Positions 8,931 through 18,785 of a DNA stretch of 23,148 bases are shown piece by piece. The translations under genes were made by a program, and so were the position numbers. The stretch is from positions 1 to 23,148 of the forward strand of contig JAYMTA010000907.1 of the NCBI GenBank assembly GCA_036897625.1. Reading direction: 5' to 3'. Under the pieces are notes generated by a model. That model had not been told where the DNA came from. It was given only the letters and a program-made list of their open reading frames with translations, and did no database searches. How positions within the stretch are numbered: position 1 is the stretch's first letter; the number at the start of each line of letters is the position of its first letter. The DNA comes from Pelargonium cotyledonis. Taxonomy: Eukaryota; Streptophyta; Magnoliopsida; Geraniales; Geraniaceae.

Positions 8931-10270
8931 GTTATTGTCCATTTTGGCTGATTTAGTGTCTGGTCTTCAATTTGCAATTGGGCAAATGTTTTTTCTTTTG
9001 GATAGAACAAACTAAACAGTGTTATAAAGGGGAAGACTTGGGGCAATTTTGATTCTGGGTTGGGTTTGAAATATGTGAATAGTAAATTTTGGAGATGGAT
9101 ATGTCCATTTTGGTTGATTTAGTGTCTGGGTCTCCATTAATGTCCTGGGAATTTGTTTCCTTATTTGGGTTTCACTGTACTCAATTTTGCTATGATTTTA
9201 TGTTGATTTTGGTCTATTTAATTGGGTTAAAATAATTGCCTAAGAAGATATTTTACTATATGTGTGTTATAAAGGGGAAGATTTTGCAAGTTGTTGAGCT
9301 TCTTTTTGTTGCAATTTTGATTATGGGTTGGGTTTGAAAGATATGAATAAAAGCTTGGAGATGGACTATTATCCAATTTGGTTGATTCAGTGCCTGGGTC
9401 ACTGTACTCAATTTTGCTATGTTTTGTATTTTGATTTTGCTCTATATAATGGCATGATAATTGGGATGATGTAACTTTTAAAGGGGGAGATTTTATAGAG
9501 TGTTGAGCTTCTTGTTTGGAAGTTATGGGGCAATTTTTTATATTCTGGGTTGGGTTTGAAATATATGAATGGTAAAGTTTGGAGATGGATTATTATCCAG
9601 TTTAGCTTATTTAGTGTCTGGGTCTTCGTTACTGTCCCGAGAGTTTGTTCAATTTTGCTATGTTTTGTTTTGATTTTAGGTTTATTTTTATCATTTTGGG
9701 TTTCACTGTACTCAATTTGCTATATTTTGTATTTGTTTTAGGTTGATATTTGTTATTATGGGTTTCACTGTACTCAATTTTGCTACGTCTTGTATTGATT
9801 TTAGGTTGATTTTGGTGTATAAAATGGAATGAGAATTTGGCCTTTTTTTTTTTTTTTTGCCTTGGAAGATCTTTTACTATATGGGTATTTTGAAGGGGAA
9901 GAATTTATATGTTGTTGAGCTTCTTCTTTGGAAGATATGGGGCAGTTTTGATACTGGGTTGGGTTTGAAAGATATGAATAGTAAAGGTTGGAGATGGATT
10001 ATTGTCCAGTTTGGCTGATTTAGTGTCTGGGTCTTCGTCAATGCCCTGAGAATTTGTTTTATATGGGTTTTATTGTACTCAAATTTTCTATGGTTTATGT
10101 TGATTTTAGGTTGATCTTGGTCTGGATCATGGCATGAGAATCGGGCTCATTTCTTTCCTTGGGAGAGAATCAACTATATGGGTGCTGTAATGGGGAAGAT
10201 TTCATAGGTTGTTGAGATTCTTCCTTGGAAGATTTGGGGCAATTTTAATTCCTGGTTGGATTTGAAAGAT
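8931..10270 (+). repeat. Array of degenerate 220-410-bp repeats ending in the transporter start codon
   Basis: Units begin with GGGGCAATTTTGAT..GGTTGGGTTTGAAA at about 9041, 9309, 9528, 9939 and 10237, with a partial unit from 8931. Each continues ATGAATAGTAAAGTTTGGAG or a variant, then ATTATCCAGTTTGGCTGATT, TTAGTGTCTGGGTCTTC and GGGTTTCACTGTACTCAATT. The unit ends with TATAAAGGGGAAGATTT and GTTGTTGAGCTTCTT. The last copy is the start of the transporter coding exon, and the one at 9528 can be read as MNGKVWRWII, a relic of MNSKVWRWVV. Spacings are 268, 219, 411 and 298 bases. The long third unit has extra copies of a ~62-bp subrepeat. Confidence 0.85.
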
Positions 10271-13018
10271 ATGAATAGTAAAGTTTGGAGGTGGGTTGTA
10301 GGTTTGATATATATAGTTACCGTTGCAATAATCTGGATAGCTGCTAGTTTTGTGGTTCAATCTGTTGTGGATGCTGGTGTTTCGCCGTTTCTTATCACGT
10401 ATATTTGCAATTCTTTGTTTGTGGTTTACTTACCCTTAGTTGAAATTGGGCGATATTTGGAGGATACGTTTGGGAGTATATGGTTTTGGAGGTTTAAGAA
10501 GAGCAACACTTCACAGGAATTGGGAGACTCGGCGCATGTTGTTCTTCTTGGAGAAAGTGGTCTGAGCTCAAACCCCGCATATGTGGAGGAAGAAGGAGAA
10601 ATTAGTAATCACGGGAAAGGTATTGAATCAGAGCCACAATCTACAATAAATGAGCTTGTAAAGACTTTGTCTGAGCATGTCAATGTAGATGCTAATAAAC
10701 AGTTGGATGCAAAAGGCCGATGGACACGCATTAGGGTGGCAAAAGTTAGCCTGTTGATATGCCCATTTTGGTTCTTGGCTCAACTTACTTTTAATCTGTC
10801 GTTGAAGTACACTTCGGTTACCGTAAGCCATTTTAAACTCTCTAACTTATAGTTTTTGCATGTGTTTTGTTATTTATATCTAACCATAGATGAAGTACCA
10901 ATACTCTCCTTTAGTATAATGTTGGGGACTGACATGAATTGGTAATTAATTAACAAGAAAAGGAGAATCTGACACACTCCGATGCCTTTTTTTAAATATA
11001 TATATTTTTAATTATAATAATAATAATTTGTCGTATTGTATCGTGTCGTATGTTTGTTGAAATGGTGATTCGAGTCATGAGTTGTGTCGTGTGTAAGTTA
11101 TGATGCAACATAGCTAATCAAGTTCCTTTTCCATCTTGAGTACAGTCGAATACAATCTTAAGCAGTGTGTCCAGCCTTTTCACCTTTCTGGTAGCATTAG
11201 CGTTCTTGGGCGAGAAATTCACATGGGTGAAGCTTATCAGTGTCATCCTTTGCATGGCTGGGACAGTAATCGTCAGCTTGGCCGACTCAGAAACCAGTTT
11301 ATCTGCAATTGCTTCAAAACCTCTTATTGGGGATATTCTTGCACTTGTCTCGGCAGCGCTCTATGCTGTGTATATTACCCTTATTCGCAAGAAATTACCT
11401 GATGATGACGGGAAAAGCGGTCATGTCAGTATGGCTCAGTTCCTTGGATTTCTTGGACTTTTCAACCTCATCATTTTCTTTCCCGTTGCGCTTATACTGA
11501 ATTTCACCAAGCTGGAGCCTTTTAGTACCCTTACCTGGAGGCAGACGGGATTAATTGTTGGCAAAGGTCGGTCTCGGTATTTAAGTTTTATCTGGGTTCA
11601 TGATATTTATTTATTTCTTCTATTGATGCCTAGTTGTCATCTTTATGTGTTCAGTTATATAAGCTATGTAGCTAGCTGATTCTTTTTTCCATTAGGCATA
11701 TTTTGTCTAAACTGCATTGTGTGTGCAAATCACAAACACAAACATAGAGCTGACAATTTGGATTTTGGGTCGGGTATGAGTAGAAAAGACATAACCCTGC
11801 CCTCAAGAGTTGCAGGTTGGGTCAGAATGTGAGTCTTACACAGAAAATGTGTGGGCTGCTCAACCTGATCCGCATTTGTTTCCCTGTAAAATCTGACCTG
11901 GCCCTACCCAAATAAAGAAAGCAATCAAACATCCTAAATACAGACCTTTGCCATTATTCTGTAATTAACAATCGAGGACAATAAGTGTGAGGTATTTAAG
12001 AGATTTGGCACTTTCTTAATGTTCTTAAGAGTGAGTTTGAATTTTCTTGTGGTAGACCAAAATTTTGAGTGTTGTGTCAAGGCGAGAATAGTTCTTAAGG
12101 CCTTTTAAGGAAAAATAGTATATAGAGAGAAGCATGGATTGAGCTAAGGGATTATGGGGCGTTTTATCGAAATATTTAAAAATATCTGCTTTGGAAGACT
12201 ATACTAGTTAGAACATGTGGACATATATCGAGGTGAGCATGGTGTAATGGTGATCCTAAGGTCACGTGTTCAAGTTAGGAAAACAATCTCTAAGACCCGT
12301 GCTATAGTAGAGGGAAGATTGTATACATAAATAACGCTCCCCAGTCCCCATAATAGCCATAGCCCCGTACATTGGGCCTCCTTATATGTACATATATACA
12401 TGCCCAAAGAGAGACTAGGGAGTCTCAACTAGCTTATTAATTGCTGAGATTCAACACAAAGGTATTGGATCCGGGCAGTCTCTCCGCTCCCACAAATTTA
12501 CTATGGCGGGTATAAGACATCCGCTCATCTGATTGACTGAATATCAATCTCCTACTTGGTTGTGATTCTTTTCTTTCTATACATACTTATATATGTACTT
12601 AAATTCTCCTTGTAATATGAATGGGGCATATCTTTTATAAAGTTCGTCTCTTCTTTCGATTTATGCCCTAATCAATTTTACATCATTTTTGGGTTTGTAG
12701 GATACGGGAAAATAACATTTACTTCGTTGTCTATACACAGGTTTGATAGATAACGTGCTGAGCGATTATCTATGGGCGAAGGCTGTTCTTCTAACAACCA
12801 CGACAGTAGCAACAGCTGGTCTCACAATCCAAGTCCCTCTGGCAGCTATAGTTGACGCCATAACCGGCAGCGCCCCTCATCTTCTCGATTACATTGGGGG
12901 TGTGGCTATCATGATTGGATTCGTTGGCATCAACGTTCCCTCCGATGCATTTGGCAAACGAAAAGAACAAGATCCTGAATCGGAAAATGAGATCGCTACT
13001 TCTACTGATCAAGAATGA
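10271..13018 (+). CDS. EamA/DMT-superfamily transporter, SLC35F5/THI74-like
   Basis: Multi-pass membrane transporter of the drug/metabolite transporter superfamily; the substrate in plants of this subgroup is not something I can state. Coding exons 10271-10822, 11146-11566 and 12741-13018 give 416 residues in a continuous frame. Exon 1 encodes MNSKVWRWVVGLIYIV.., two membrane helices including ITYICNSLFVVYLPLVEIGRYL, a hydrophilic loop of about 95 residues rich in Ser/Glu, and a third helix before TFNLSLKYTSVT. Exon 2 begins SNTILSSVSSLFTFLVALAFLGE, the classic EamA helix, and carries several more helices. Exon 3 starts at the GKG|LIDNVLSDYLWAKA junction and ends in an acidic tail. About ten helices are expected, which is normal for the family. 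I chose ATG 10271 because it is the first ATG before MNSKVWRW; upstream in-frame codons are repeat sequence. The exon 2 donor (AAAG|GTCGGT) is not optimal but is the one that restores the conserved junction. Confidence 0.9.
11757..11935. repeat. GGGTCGGGT-rich dispersed repeat in transporter intron 2
   Basis: This segment opens with TTTGGGTCGGGTATGAG and closes with GATCTG/TCTGACCTGGCCCTACCC-like words, with GGTTGGGTCAG in the middle. It resembles other fragments in the window (8477-8504, 13437-13512, 17236-17320). G/C-rich words oriented toward each other at the two ends suggest a small non-autonomous inverted-repeat element, but I cannot define exact ends or a target-site duplication. Confidence 0.4.
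12230..12362 (+). mobile_element. Au-type SINE remnant in transporter intron 2
   Basis: tRNA-derived SINE fragment lying in the sense direction of the host intron. A box A-like TGAGCATGGTGTAATGGT (about 12234-12251) is followed by a box B-like AGGTCACGTGTTCAAGT (12259-12275). Then come GGAAAACAATCTC and, after a variable AGAGGGAAGATTGTATACAT part, CGCTCCCCAGTCCCC. The order and wording follow the Au SINE, a family spread through many flowering plants (…GGAAACAACCTCT…ACCCTCCCCAGACCCC…). It is diverged and no clear target-site duplication is visible, so it is an old copy. Confidence 0.7.
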
Positions 13019-13375
13019 GATTGCTAGTTGATTGCAATTGCTACAATTGGATGACCACTATGGAATTTATGTTTCAAGACAATTTTAGAAGTGCACAATA
13101 TTATTTTATTTGGCATAATCTATGTAAATGCAAAAAACTTGTTTTCTGGTTCTTTGATGTTATTCAGGTTCCTTGACAGTCTTGGAAGTGTACAATATCA
13201 TGTCATCATATTACAGAAACAATTTAGTTTTCTAATTCTTTTGAAGGAAATAAGTAAAAAGTTTTTTTTTTCTCTTTTAATTTAAATTCGATCTTATTTG
13301 AAATCGTCATGTCAGCAAATCAATGAGCTCACGAATCGAGCCAGTGAAACAAGGCACGAAGTCCTGACCATGCTC

Positions 13376-13391
13376 GAGAGAGAGAGAGACA
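13376..13391. repeat. GA microsatellite
   Basis: A short (GA)n run lies in the spacer between convergent genes. A similar tract lies at about 32-53 at the left end of the window. Neither has any visible role. Confidence 0.7.
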
Positions 13392-13436
13392 GGTGAAATG
13401 AGAAAGAGCTCTGATATATTATGCACGTTGGACTAG

Positions 13437-13512
13437 AGCGGGCATAAGAGTACCCGACCAACCATATAGGGTCAGATTAGGGTTCATCAACCCGACCTTA
13501 CCCGACCCGATA
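13437..13512. repeat. GGGTCGGGTT-type dispersed repeat fragment
   Basis: Contains GCGGGCATAAGAGTACCCGACC, then AGGGTCAGATTAGGGTTCATCAACCCGACC and finally TTACCCGACCCGATATG. Facing AGGGTT and AACCCGA words mirror those of the 8477-8504 hairpin. It is most simply read as another copy of the same dispersed repeat, lying between two convergent genes. Confidence 0.5.
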
Positions 13513-13791
13513 TGTTGCCACATCTACGATGGACCACAACAATAAACAGTTTCTACAACGAACCAAAAGAGAATTGTACGTCACATGTAAATAATACTAC
13601 ATAATTTTTTTCATATAACTAGTGAAAGTGGCAACATAATGGCTTACGAGCAGAGAGCAAGAATAGAAAATGAAAAGAGTTGGGCACTGTCCAGTTGCAT
13701 ATTCGGACATGACAGCCAGTACTCGAAATCAATAAGAAAAAACAATCCCGTCACAGAAGAGAGAAAAGAAACACAAATTCATATTTTTTAT

Positions 13792-15682
13792 CTATGCGGC
13801 ACTGCCAACATTCATGTGCCCATATCTTTGCATTACCCTTCTGGTTGCAAGAGCTGCAGCTTCACTTGCACGTAAAGTCCCGGTCGCCATGATCGCGGCG
13901 AATTCGCTGCTGATCTCCTCTTGCACCTTGTTCCGCATGTTCCCGAGAGGATCTCCGGCTACCCCATTGGGGGCGGATGCTTCTGAAGGTTTTGCAGCTG
14001 ATGGAACAGGCTCCTTGGAAGAAGCCTTTGGCTTTTCAGAACTCGGAGATTGTGGTTTTGATTTTGTTTTATTATCAGCTTCTGTGGCCTTGATGGGTGC
14101 AGGCGACTGAGAGGGTTGAGCCATGGTGGGAGGCTTAAACTGTGGAACTAGTGGGATGGCATTTGATCGCAATGTCGTCTCGAGATTCTGTATCATTGGC
14201 ACTGCAGCGAGAAAATACAGTTCAATGAGATGGTGTAAGAAACGACATGCAATTGCACCAATAGAAATGTTTGATAACCGCTAGGAGTTGCTTCTATATC
14301 CAACAAGACTTGCAAGCGAGTATATGATAATTATAGTAAACGGCTTGTACAAATCTATATAACCAATCAATACCAAAGTCTACTGGACATGCTAAACAGT
14401 TGTATATCTTATATCCACAGTTATTAGAATCATAAAGCAATGAAAACCGGACGAAAAAACGCCAGGATAATGAGTTTAATCAATTGGAGAAGAAAGAAAA
14501 CTTACTTATTAGTGGACCCATTGGGCTGCTCATGACCTCATTAGGGAGGTTCAAGATATAGTCAGGAATTGTTGCGCCCACCAAAAACTGGGCAACCTCA
14601 TTGCTGAAATTGTTACAATTATGAGAAAGCAAGCTATATGTCTCAGCTGTATAACGGGGGCTGATTTCCTGCAAATAGTTTTCAAACACATCCTTTGGTA
14701 TATGGGTAACACCAAGTTCTACAACACGAAGTGGAGCTCCATATTGAGTTGTGCCAGCGGGTATATTTTGGATGCCTCCCCCAAAAAAATATTCAGTGCC
14801 ATAAACGACAACTCCTGTATGCCTGTCACCATAATACAAAGGAAACTTTATAAACAAACCACCACAAAAAAGAACCATGCGCTCCTAATCTCCTATAAGC
14901 AGTTAAACAATACCATGGGTCCGGAATTTTTTTTGGATCCCCGTGATGAAGCACATTTAATCAACTAGTATGAATACTATGTGAATTAACATACTATAAA
15001 TATAAGACAAAATATTTTACGGGAATCCCAACATTATGACATTGATGAACCACATCACAATTTCAAATGACAGACTATATGCTGCATAACATGCCATGAG
15101 GGGCAATTTTGTTCACTTATGTTATGGGTGCAATTCCAGAGCCAGAGTTTTAAAGCAGTTCACCCATGAACCTCCATATTGAGAATAGAGAACAAGAGCT
15201 CTTCTTTCTTCTAAATCAACAATTGAAAGTAGGAAAAAGGAAAGCAAGAAATACTTTTTCAATTTTGCACTACAATTCGCTCCTTTATAAAAACACGCCT
15301 TCTTTCTCTCGTTAAACTTAGAGGTGAAAAACCAATTCCTATTAATACCTTCGGTTTTGTGAAACTCTTACCAACTCTGACACACATCTTTTTTCTGAAA
15401 CCCAGACTGGGGCTTAAACTAAAAGTTCGCAAAGAACCACACATTTAGTTACTAGCACATAGTTTCCTTCTTCAAATTTGAACCACTTACCATATTCCCT
15501 CTATAGCTTTCCCCAAGAATGAAGTGGAGATCTGCCGAGCTAGCCCTTGGCTTAGGTCATACACATGCAAGGTAACTCTGTAACCCTCCTGCAACCAATC
15601 TTATTTGTTAGTGCATCACTTCAAGAACATTATAAATACAGGAAGAAGTCCACGCTATAGAAGATCCCCATACCTCAGCCAT
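13792..15682 (-). CDS. PPPDE/DeSI-type desumoylating isopeptidase-like protein
   Basis: Cysteine peptidase of the PPPDE superfamily; relatives of DeSI-1 remove SUMO or ubiquitin from proteins. On the minus strand four coding exons, 15674-15682 (only MAE), 15491-15588, 14506-14822 and 13792-14201, join in frame to 277 residues. The first reads [22 protein letters not shown]. The catalytic pair is visible: His37 in [11 protein letters not shown] and Cys105 in [10 protein letters not shown], the expected spacing for the family. FFGGGIQ and the [17 protein letters not shown] segment are also typical. Exon 3 ends SSPMGPLI and exon 4 continues [15 protein letters not shown], completing a conserved junction through a split ATG codon. 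The C-terminal ~100 residues are Pro/Ser/Lys-rich and then helical ([22 protein letters not shown]), a plant extension. The gene appears intact. Real substrate specificity cannot be read from sequence. Confidence 0.92.
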
Positions 15683-15710
15683 CTCCCACTGCCTAATTCG
15701 AAATGATTTT

Positions 15711-15905
15711 CAAACTTGGTCGAAGTGCAATCAATGGCCTTGTAGAACTGATCTAGAAGACCTGTCCAAATCATGATTAGATAATTCTTCTGTCTTCTAA
15801 CAACAAAAGCGAAAGATTTCAAACTTAATCAAAGTGCAATGTCCTTGTATCACTGATCAAGATGACTTGTCCAGATCATAATTACATCATTCTTCTTACA
15901 ATATA
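15711..15905 (-). repeat. Tandem ~109-bp duplication in the leader intron of the DeSI-like gene
   Basis: Two units, about 15711-15819 and 15820-15905, share CAAACTT..TC.AAGTGCAAT, then CCTTGTA..ACTGATC.AGA.GACCTGTCCA(A/G)ATCAT and ATTCTTCT, with a few indels. The duplication sits directly upstream (in the sense of the minus strand) of the short exon carrying the start codon at 15682, inside the leader intron. Confidence 0.8.
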
Positions 15906-16459
15906 CGAAAAGGAATATTAATTTATGCTACAATCATTCACAGCGGAGATGATAAATGTGCTAGGGACAGCAAATTTCAGCACAATTTGCCAAAACAATA
16001 ACAGCAACCACAATAATAATACAAAATATAGTGATCAAACACAGACAATCATGGAACTTTCAGAAGATTCAGCTGATCAATTTCAAAATGCCTAATTTCA
16101 CACATAATCAATAACAACACCACGAGGAACAAATCAATAAATAAAAAAATCCGAACCTTTCTGCATTACCAGACTCGAAAAAACAGACACATGAACCGAA
16201 ACAAACAAACAAAAAATCACACAAACATCTACAATCACATGCGATCCACAGATCCAAACTCAAATATCATACGCACACATAATTTTCCAGATATAAATAT
16301 TCAAAATTAACGAAATATAATTGAGAGCGCAACGGAGCTACAACATATTCAGAATACACACAGAAAAAGAATCTCGCAATCGATCGGAACAAAGATGAAA
16401 TCGAAACGAACCGAAATCTGGCAACAGATCGCGAGGAGAAGGATGAGAAATGGAGCGTA
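15906..16459 (-). other. Remainder of the leader intron
   Basis: In the direction of the gene this is the first part of a leader intron. It begins at a GTACGC donor at 16459 and ends at an acceptor near 15689-15693 (GAATTAG|GCAG or GGCAG|TGGG), 6-10 bases before the ATG at 15682. It is AT-rich, with CAA- and AACA-rich runs on the plus strand. No coding region is seen in it. Confidence 0.5.
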
Positions 16460-16540
16460 CCAGAGAAGGAGAGCGACGAGGTGAAGCGTTGCCTTCGGAA
16501 GCGAGCGAGCGAGCCAGAACCTGTCGGAGAAGAAACTCGT
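16460..16540 (-). other. Non-coding first exon of the DeSI-like gene
   Basis: Read on the minus strand, a TATA box (TATAAAAA, 16567-16560) is followed at the usual distance by C/T-rich leader sequence. This ends CTTCTCTG|GTACGC, a plausible donor at 16459. The downstream acceptor lies just before the start codon, so the leader would be two-part. The exact transcription start is inferred from the TATA position. Confidence 0.55.
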
Positions 16541-16559
16541 GCCAATCGTTGAACGCCGC

Positions 16560-16567
16560 TTTTTATA
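16560..16567 (-). promoter_or_regulatory. TATA box of the DeSI-like gene
   Basis: On the minus strand the sequence CCCTATAAAAAGC gives a strong TATA box, with CT-rich leader sequence starting about 25-30 bases further on. This supports a transcription start near 16535. Confidence 0.65.
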
Positions 16568-16569
16568 GG

Positions 16570-17223
16570 GTGGACGAGATTTGCGACGACGACCCGCGAG
16601 TCACGGAGAGTTGGGACTCTCTGCGGGCTTCTAGAATCTACTGTCCCCTACAAATTTGACACGTGTACTCACCCTGTTAAAAAAAATTATTTTTTGTTTT
16701 TATGTTTGGGTTTGGGGAGCTGCAGCTGTTAAAGCAGCAAAATTGACCGCGTTTAATTAAAAATAAATATTGTACCTAAAAAATACACGTGTAAAATCTG
16801 CCAATAGTCTTCTTTAAAACTAGAGTCAATAATTAGGACACAATATGAGCACCCGAAATCCAATCAATTTTGGGCTATATAATATGGACCTGAATAGTGT
16901 TTATATCAGATTTCGTTTATATTGTTTTTTATGAAATTTCAAGGGTGGAGTTTGACAATGACGGAGTCAGATGCGTAGCATGTGATACAGGTCTTGCAGA
17001 CTAAATGAGAGAAAAAATTCGGTGTCTTGAGTATGATAGTCAAACACATTATATTGAACAGTTTGTGAACCGGATGGTCCATAATACCTAAGTTGTCCGT
17101 CTTCATGTCGGGCTTGGAGGGCGGTCTAAATGTTCTCATATACATATCTAAGTTGTAAGCTTCGGATTTATACAGTTGAGTAAGGGATTGTATCTCAAAA
17201 TTCCTACAAACTCGCACATTTTT
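16570..17223. promoter_or_regulatory. Divergent intergenic region with ACGTG elements
   Basis: This spacer separates the minus-strand DeSI-like gene from a plus-strand transcription unit. ACACGTGT appears near 16659-16666 and the perfect palindrome TACACGTGTA at 16784-16793; both contain the ACGTG core bound by bZIP and bHLH factors. No coding sequence is seen. The part from 16900 to 17220 is ordinary spacer. Confidence 0.45.
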
Positions 17224-17232
17224 TATATAAAA
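17224..17232 (+). promoter_or_regulatory. TATA box of an unidentified plus-strand transcript
   Basis: TATATAAAA at 17224-17232 is a near-perfect plant TATA box. It predicts a transcription start near 17255. It is followed by CT-rich, less AT-rich sequence with two nested ATG codons and a very good GTGAGT splice donor at 17534, which together look like a genuine first exon. It lies within a GGGT/AACCC-rich repeat-like stretch (17236-17320), a caution. Confidence 0.5.
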
Positions 17233-17458
17233 GCTCAAATTCAACCCACTTTGCAACTCAAAACCCGTATAAACCCGCACTTATTTGGAATCGGGTGGAT
17301 TTGGACCTTTCCAACCCGAGCAAGAGAAAAAAAAAAAGTCCAAAACCCAAATTGTCAATCTCTTCTTGGAACTACACTCACTTCCATGAACGAAGAGAGC
17401 CGCGAGGCCTTCGTCGTCTCCACCATATCTCTCCGAAGGTTTTCTCTCGAACATATCA

Positions 17459-18785
17459 ATGGAACTTACCAGATGCTACCGCGAACTCTTCACAGCAAAA
17501 GATCAGCGACTCCTTGACCTGTTGCGGTTGTTTGTGAGTTCTCTCTCAGTCATTCAATCGAGAGCTAAATTCAATTTTGCTGTGTTTGCTGTTTCCGCTT
17601 CAGTTTGAAAGCTGAGTGTCTCAGTAGCATTGTTTGTTTCGTGGCTGGAATTGCGTAGTTATGGATTCACTGCAATTTGATTGTCAGCTCGAATTTTTTT
17701 ATAATTTTATTCTCGGAATTAATGTGATTTTTGTGTGTGATGATAATCGCTTGGCGTCGACTTTGAATTTCTCTTGTGTATTGAAAATTCGAGAATGCTT
17801 GTAGTTGTATGTGGATTGCAGAAACTTGCATCAGTTGCATGTTTATAAATTTAACATTCATAGCCTGGATCATGTTTGGTGAAAGTCAGCATGGAGATTT
17901 GTGTGGCAACAAATGTTTACTGCTTAATATGATTTTTCTGAAGAATTTGGAGTTGTGGTTGCTGAAATTGTGTGCTGTTTTGGATGAGAGAACGATTGAG
18001 ATCAAAAGATTGACAATGTGGAAGTATAGCTCCGACTTTGAAGATACTAAAAACCAAGGATTTAGTTATTTAATCATCGTAGTATATATTATTTGATGTC
18101 TACAGACAGATCCACTAATGGGGCAAGGATACAAATGCAAAGACTGTGGACAGGTAGTTGGTTTATTCTTGTGTGGAAAATGTTTTAATCTTGCTTCAAT
18201 CAAGTTTAGGCGCACGTGTTGAAATGTGTTTCATAATTTAATGGTGAGGTAGGTAGGCAGTCATTTTCACTATGGTTCTTAAAATGCCTTAGAAAGATCA
18301 GAATGGTTGAGGCCAATAAATAGAGCATGGTCCGCAACTTCAGAAAATTCATATAGCTGAGCAATATACGACGCGCTAGTGAGATTATTGTCTGGTTCTT
18401 TGGAAAATCCTGAAAATGGTTTAGTTTCTGATTCTTATGGAAAATCCAGGGATGCGGCTAGTGATTGTGAATGAATGCTCCTTTTAGAGTATTTCAAATC
18501 ACTCAATCCTTAAGCACCTGGTTGTGACTCTATGTGATAGCTTGTTCTCTTTTCAAGCAGACATTTGTGGTGTGTCATGCTTATCAATATTCCTCCTCCT
18601 AGGGTTAGTGGGTTACATGCTAGTCTACATAGCTTAATTCTGAGTATCTTGTACGTTAATCACCAATTTGGAATGTGAATCTGAAATTCATCCGGCAACA
18701 GTTTTTTATTGCCATGTCCATGATAAGCTAAAATCCACCAACTTAATACTCTTCTCTTTCTAAATACTTGCAGATCCCACCATGA
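17459..18785 (+). CDS. Short spliced ORF of unknown identity
   Basis: I do not recognise this protein. Candidate exons 17459-17533, 18106-18153 and 18774-18785 join in frame to about 44 residues. They read MELTRCYRELF.., LLDLLRLF and then TDPLMGQGYKCKDCGQ with a CxxC pair, ending after IPP. Support comes from a TATA box upstream, a canonical GTGAGT donor at 17534, an acceptor at 18105, a donor at 18154 and an acceptor at 18773. The third exon probably runs on to a donor at 18889. An earlier ATG at 17386 opens a different 43-residue frame. Options are a small gene, a fragment of a decayed larger gene, or an upstream ORF in a multi-exon leader of the F-box gene 600 bases further on. Confidence 0.3.

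Larger units (their letters stand above)
13019..13791. other. Spacer between convergent genes
   Basis: The 3' untranslated regions of the transporter (+) and the DeSI-type gene (-) meet here. No coding sequence is seen. A GA microsatellite (about 13376-13391) and a dispersed-repeat fragment follow. The right part (13513-13791) is probably the 3' untranslated sequence of the minus-strand gene. Confidence 0.5.

Noticed and set aside
9550..9741. A 63-residue open frame as a separate gene
   Set aside because: Its beginning matches the transporter N-terminus because it lies in a repeat unit; the rest is hydrophobic translation of T-rich repeat sequence.
9041..10260. CRISPR or satellite array
   Set aside because: Units are long, unequal and diverged, without short identical repeats and unique spacers; the context is a plant gene leader.
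13814..14968. Plus-strand open frames opposite the DeSI-like exons
   Set aside because: They are antisense to well-supported exons of a conserved protein and show no family similarity.
16267..16659. Arg/Ser-rich frames on both strands at the DeSI-like 5' end
   Set aside because: They are explained by the GA/CT-rich leader exon; composition rather than conservation drives them.
17809..18096. 95-residue plus-strand open frame
   Set aside because: It lies in the predicted intron between 17534 and 18105, begins without a promoter, and has no recognisable domain.
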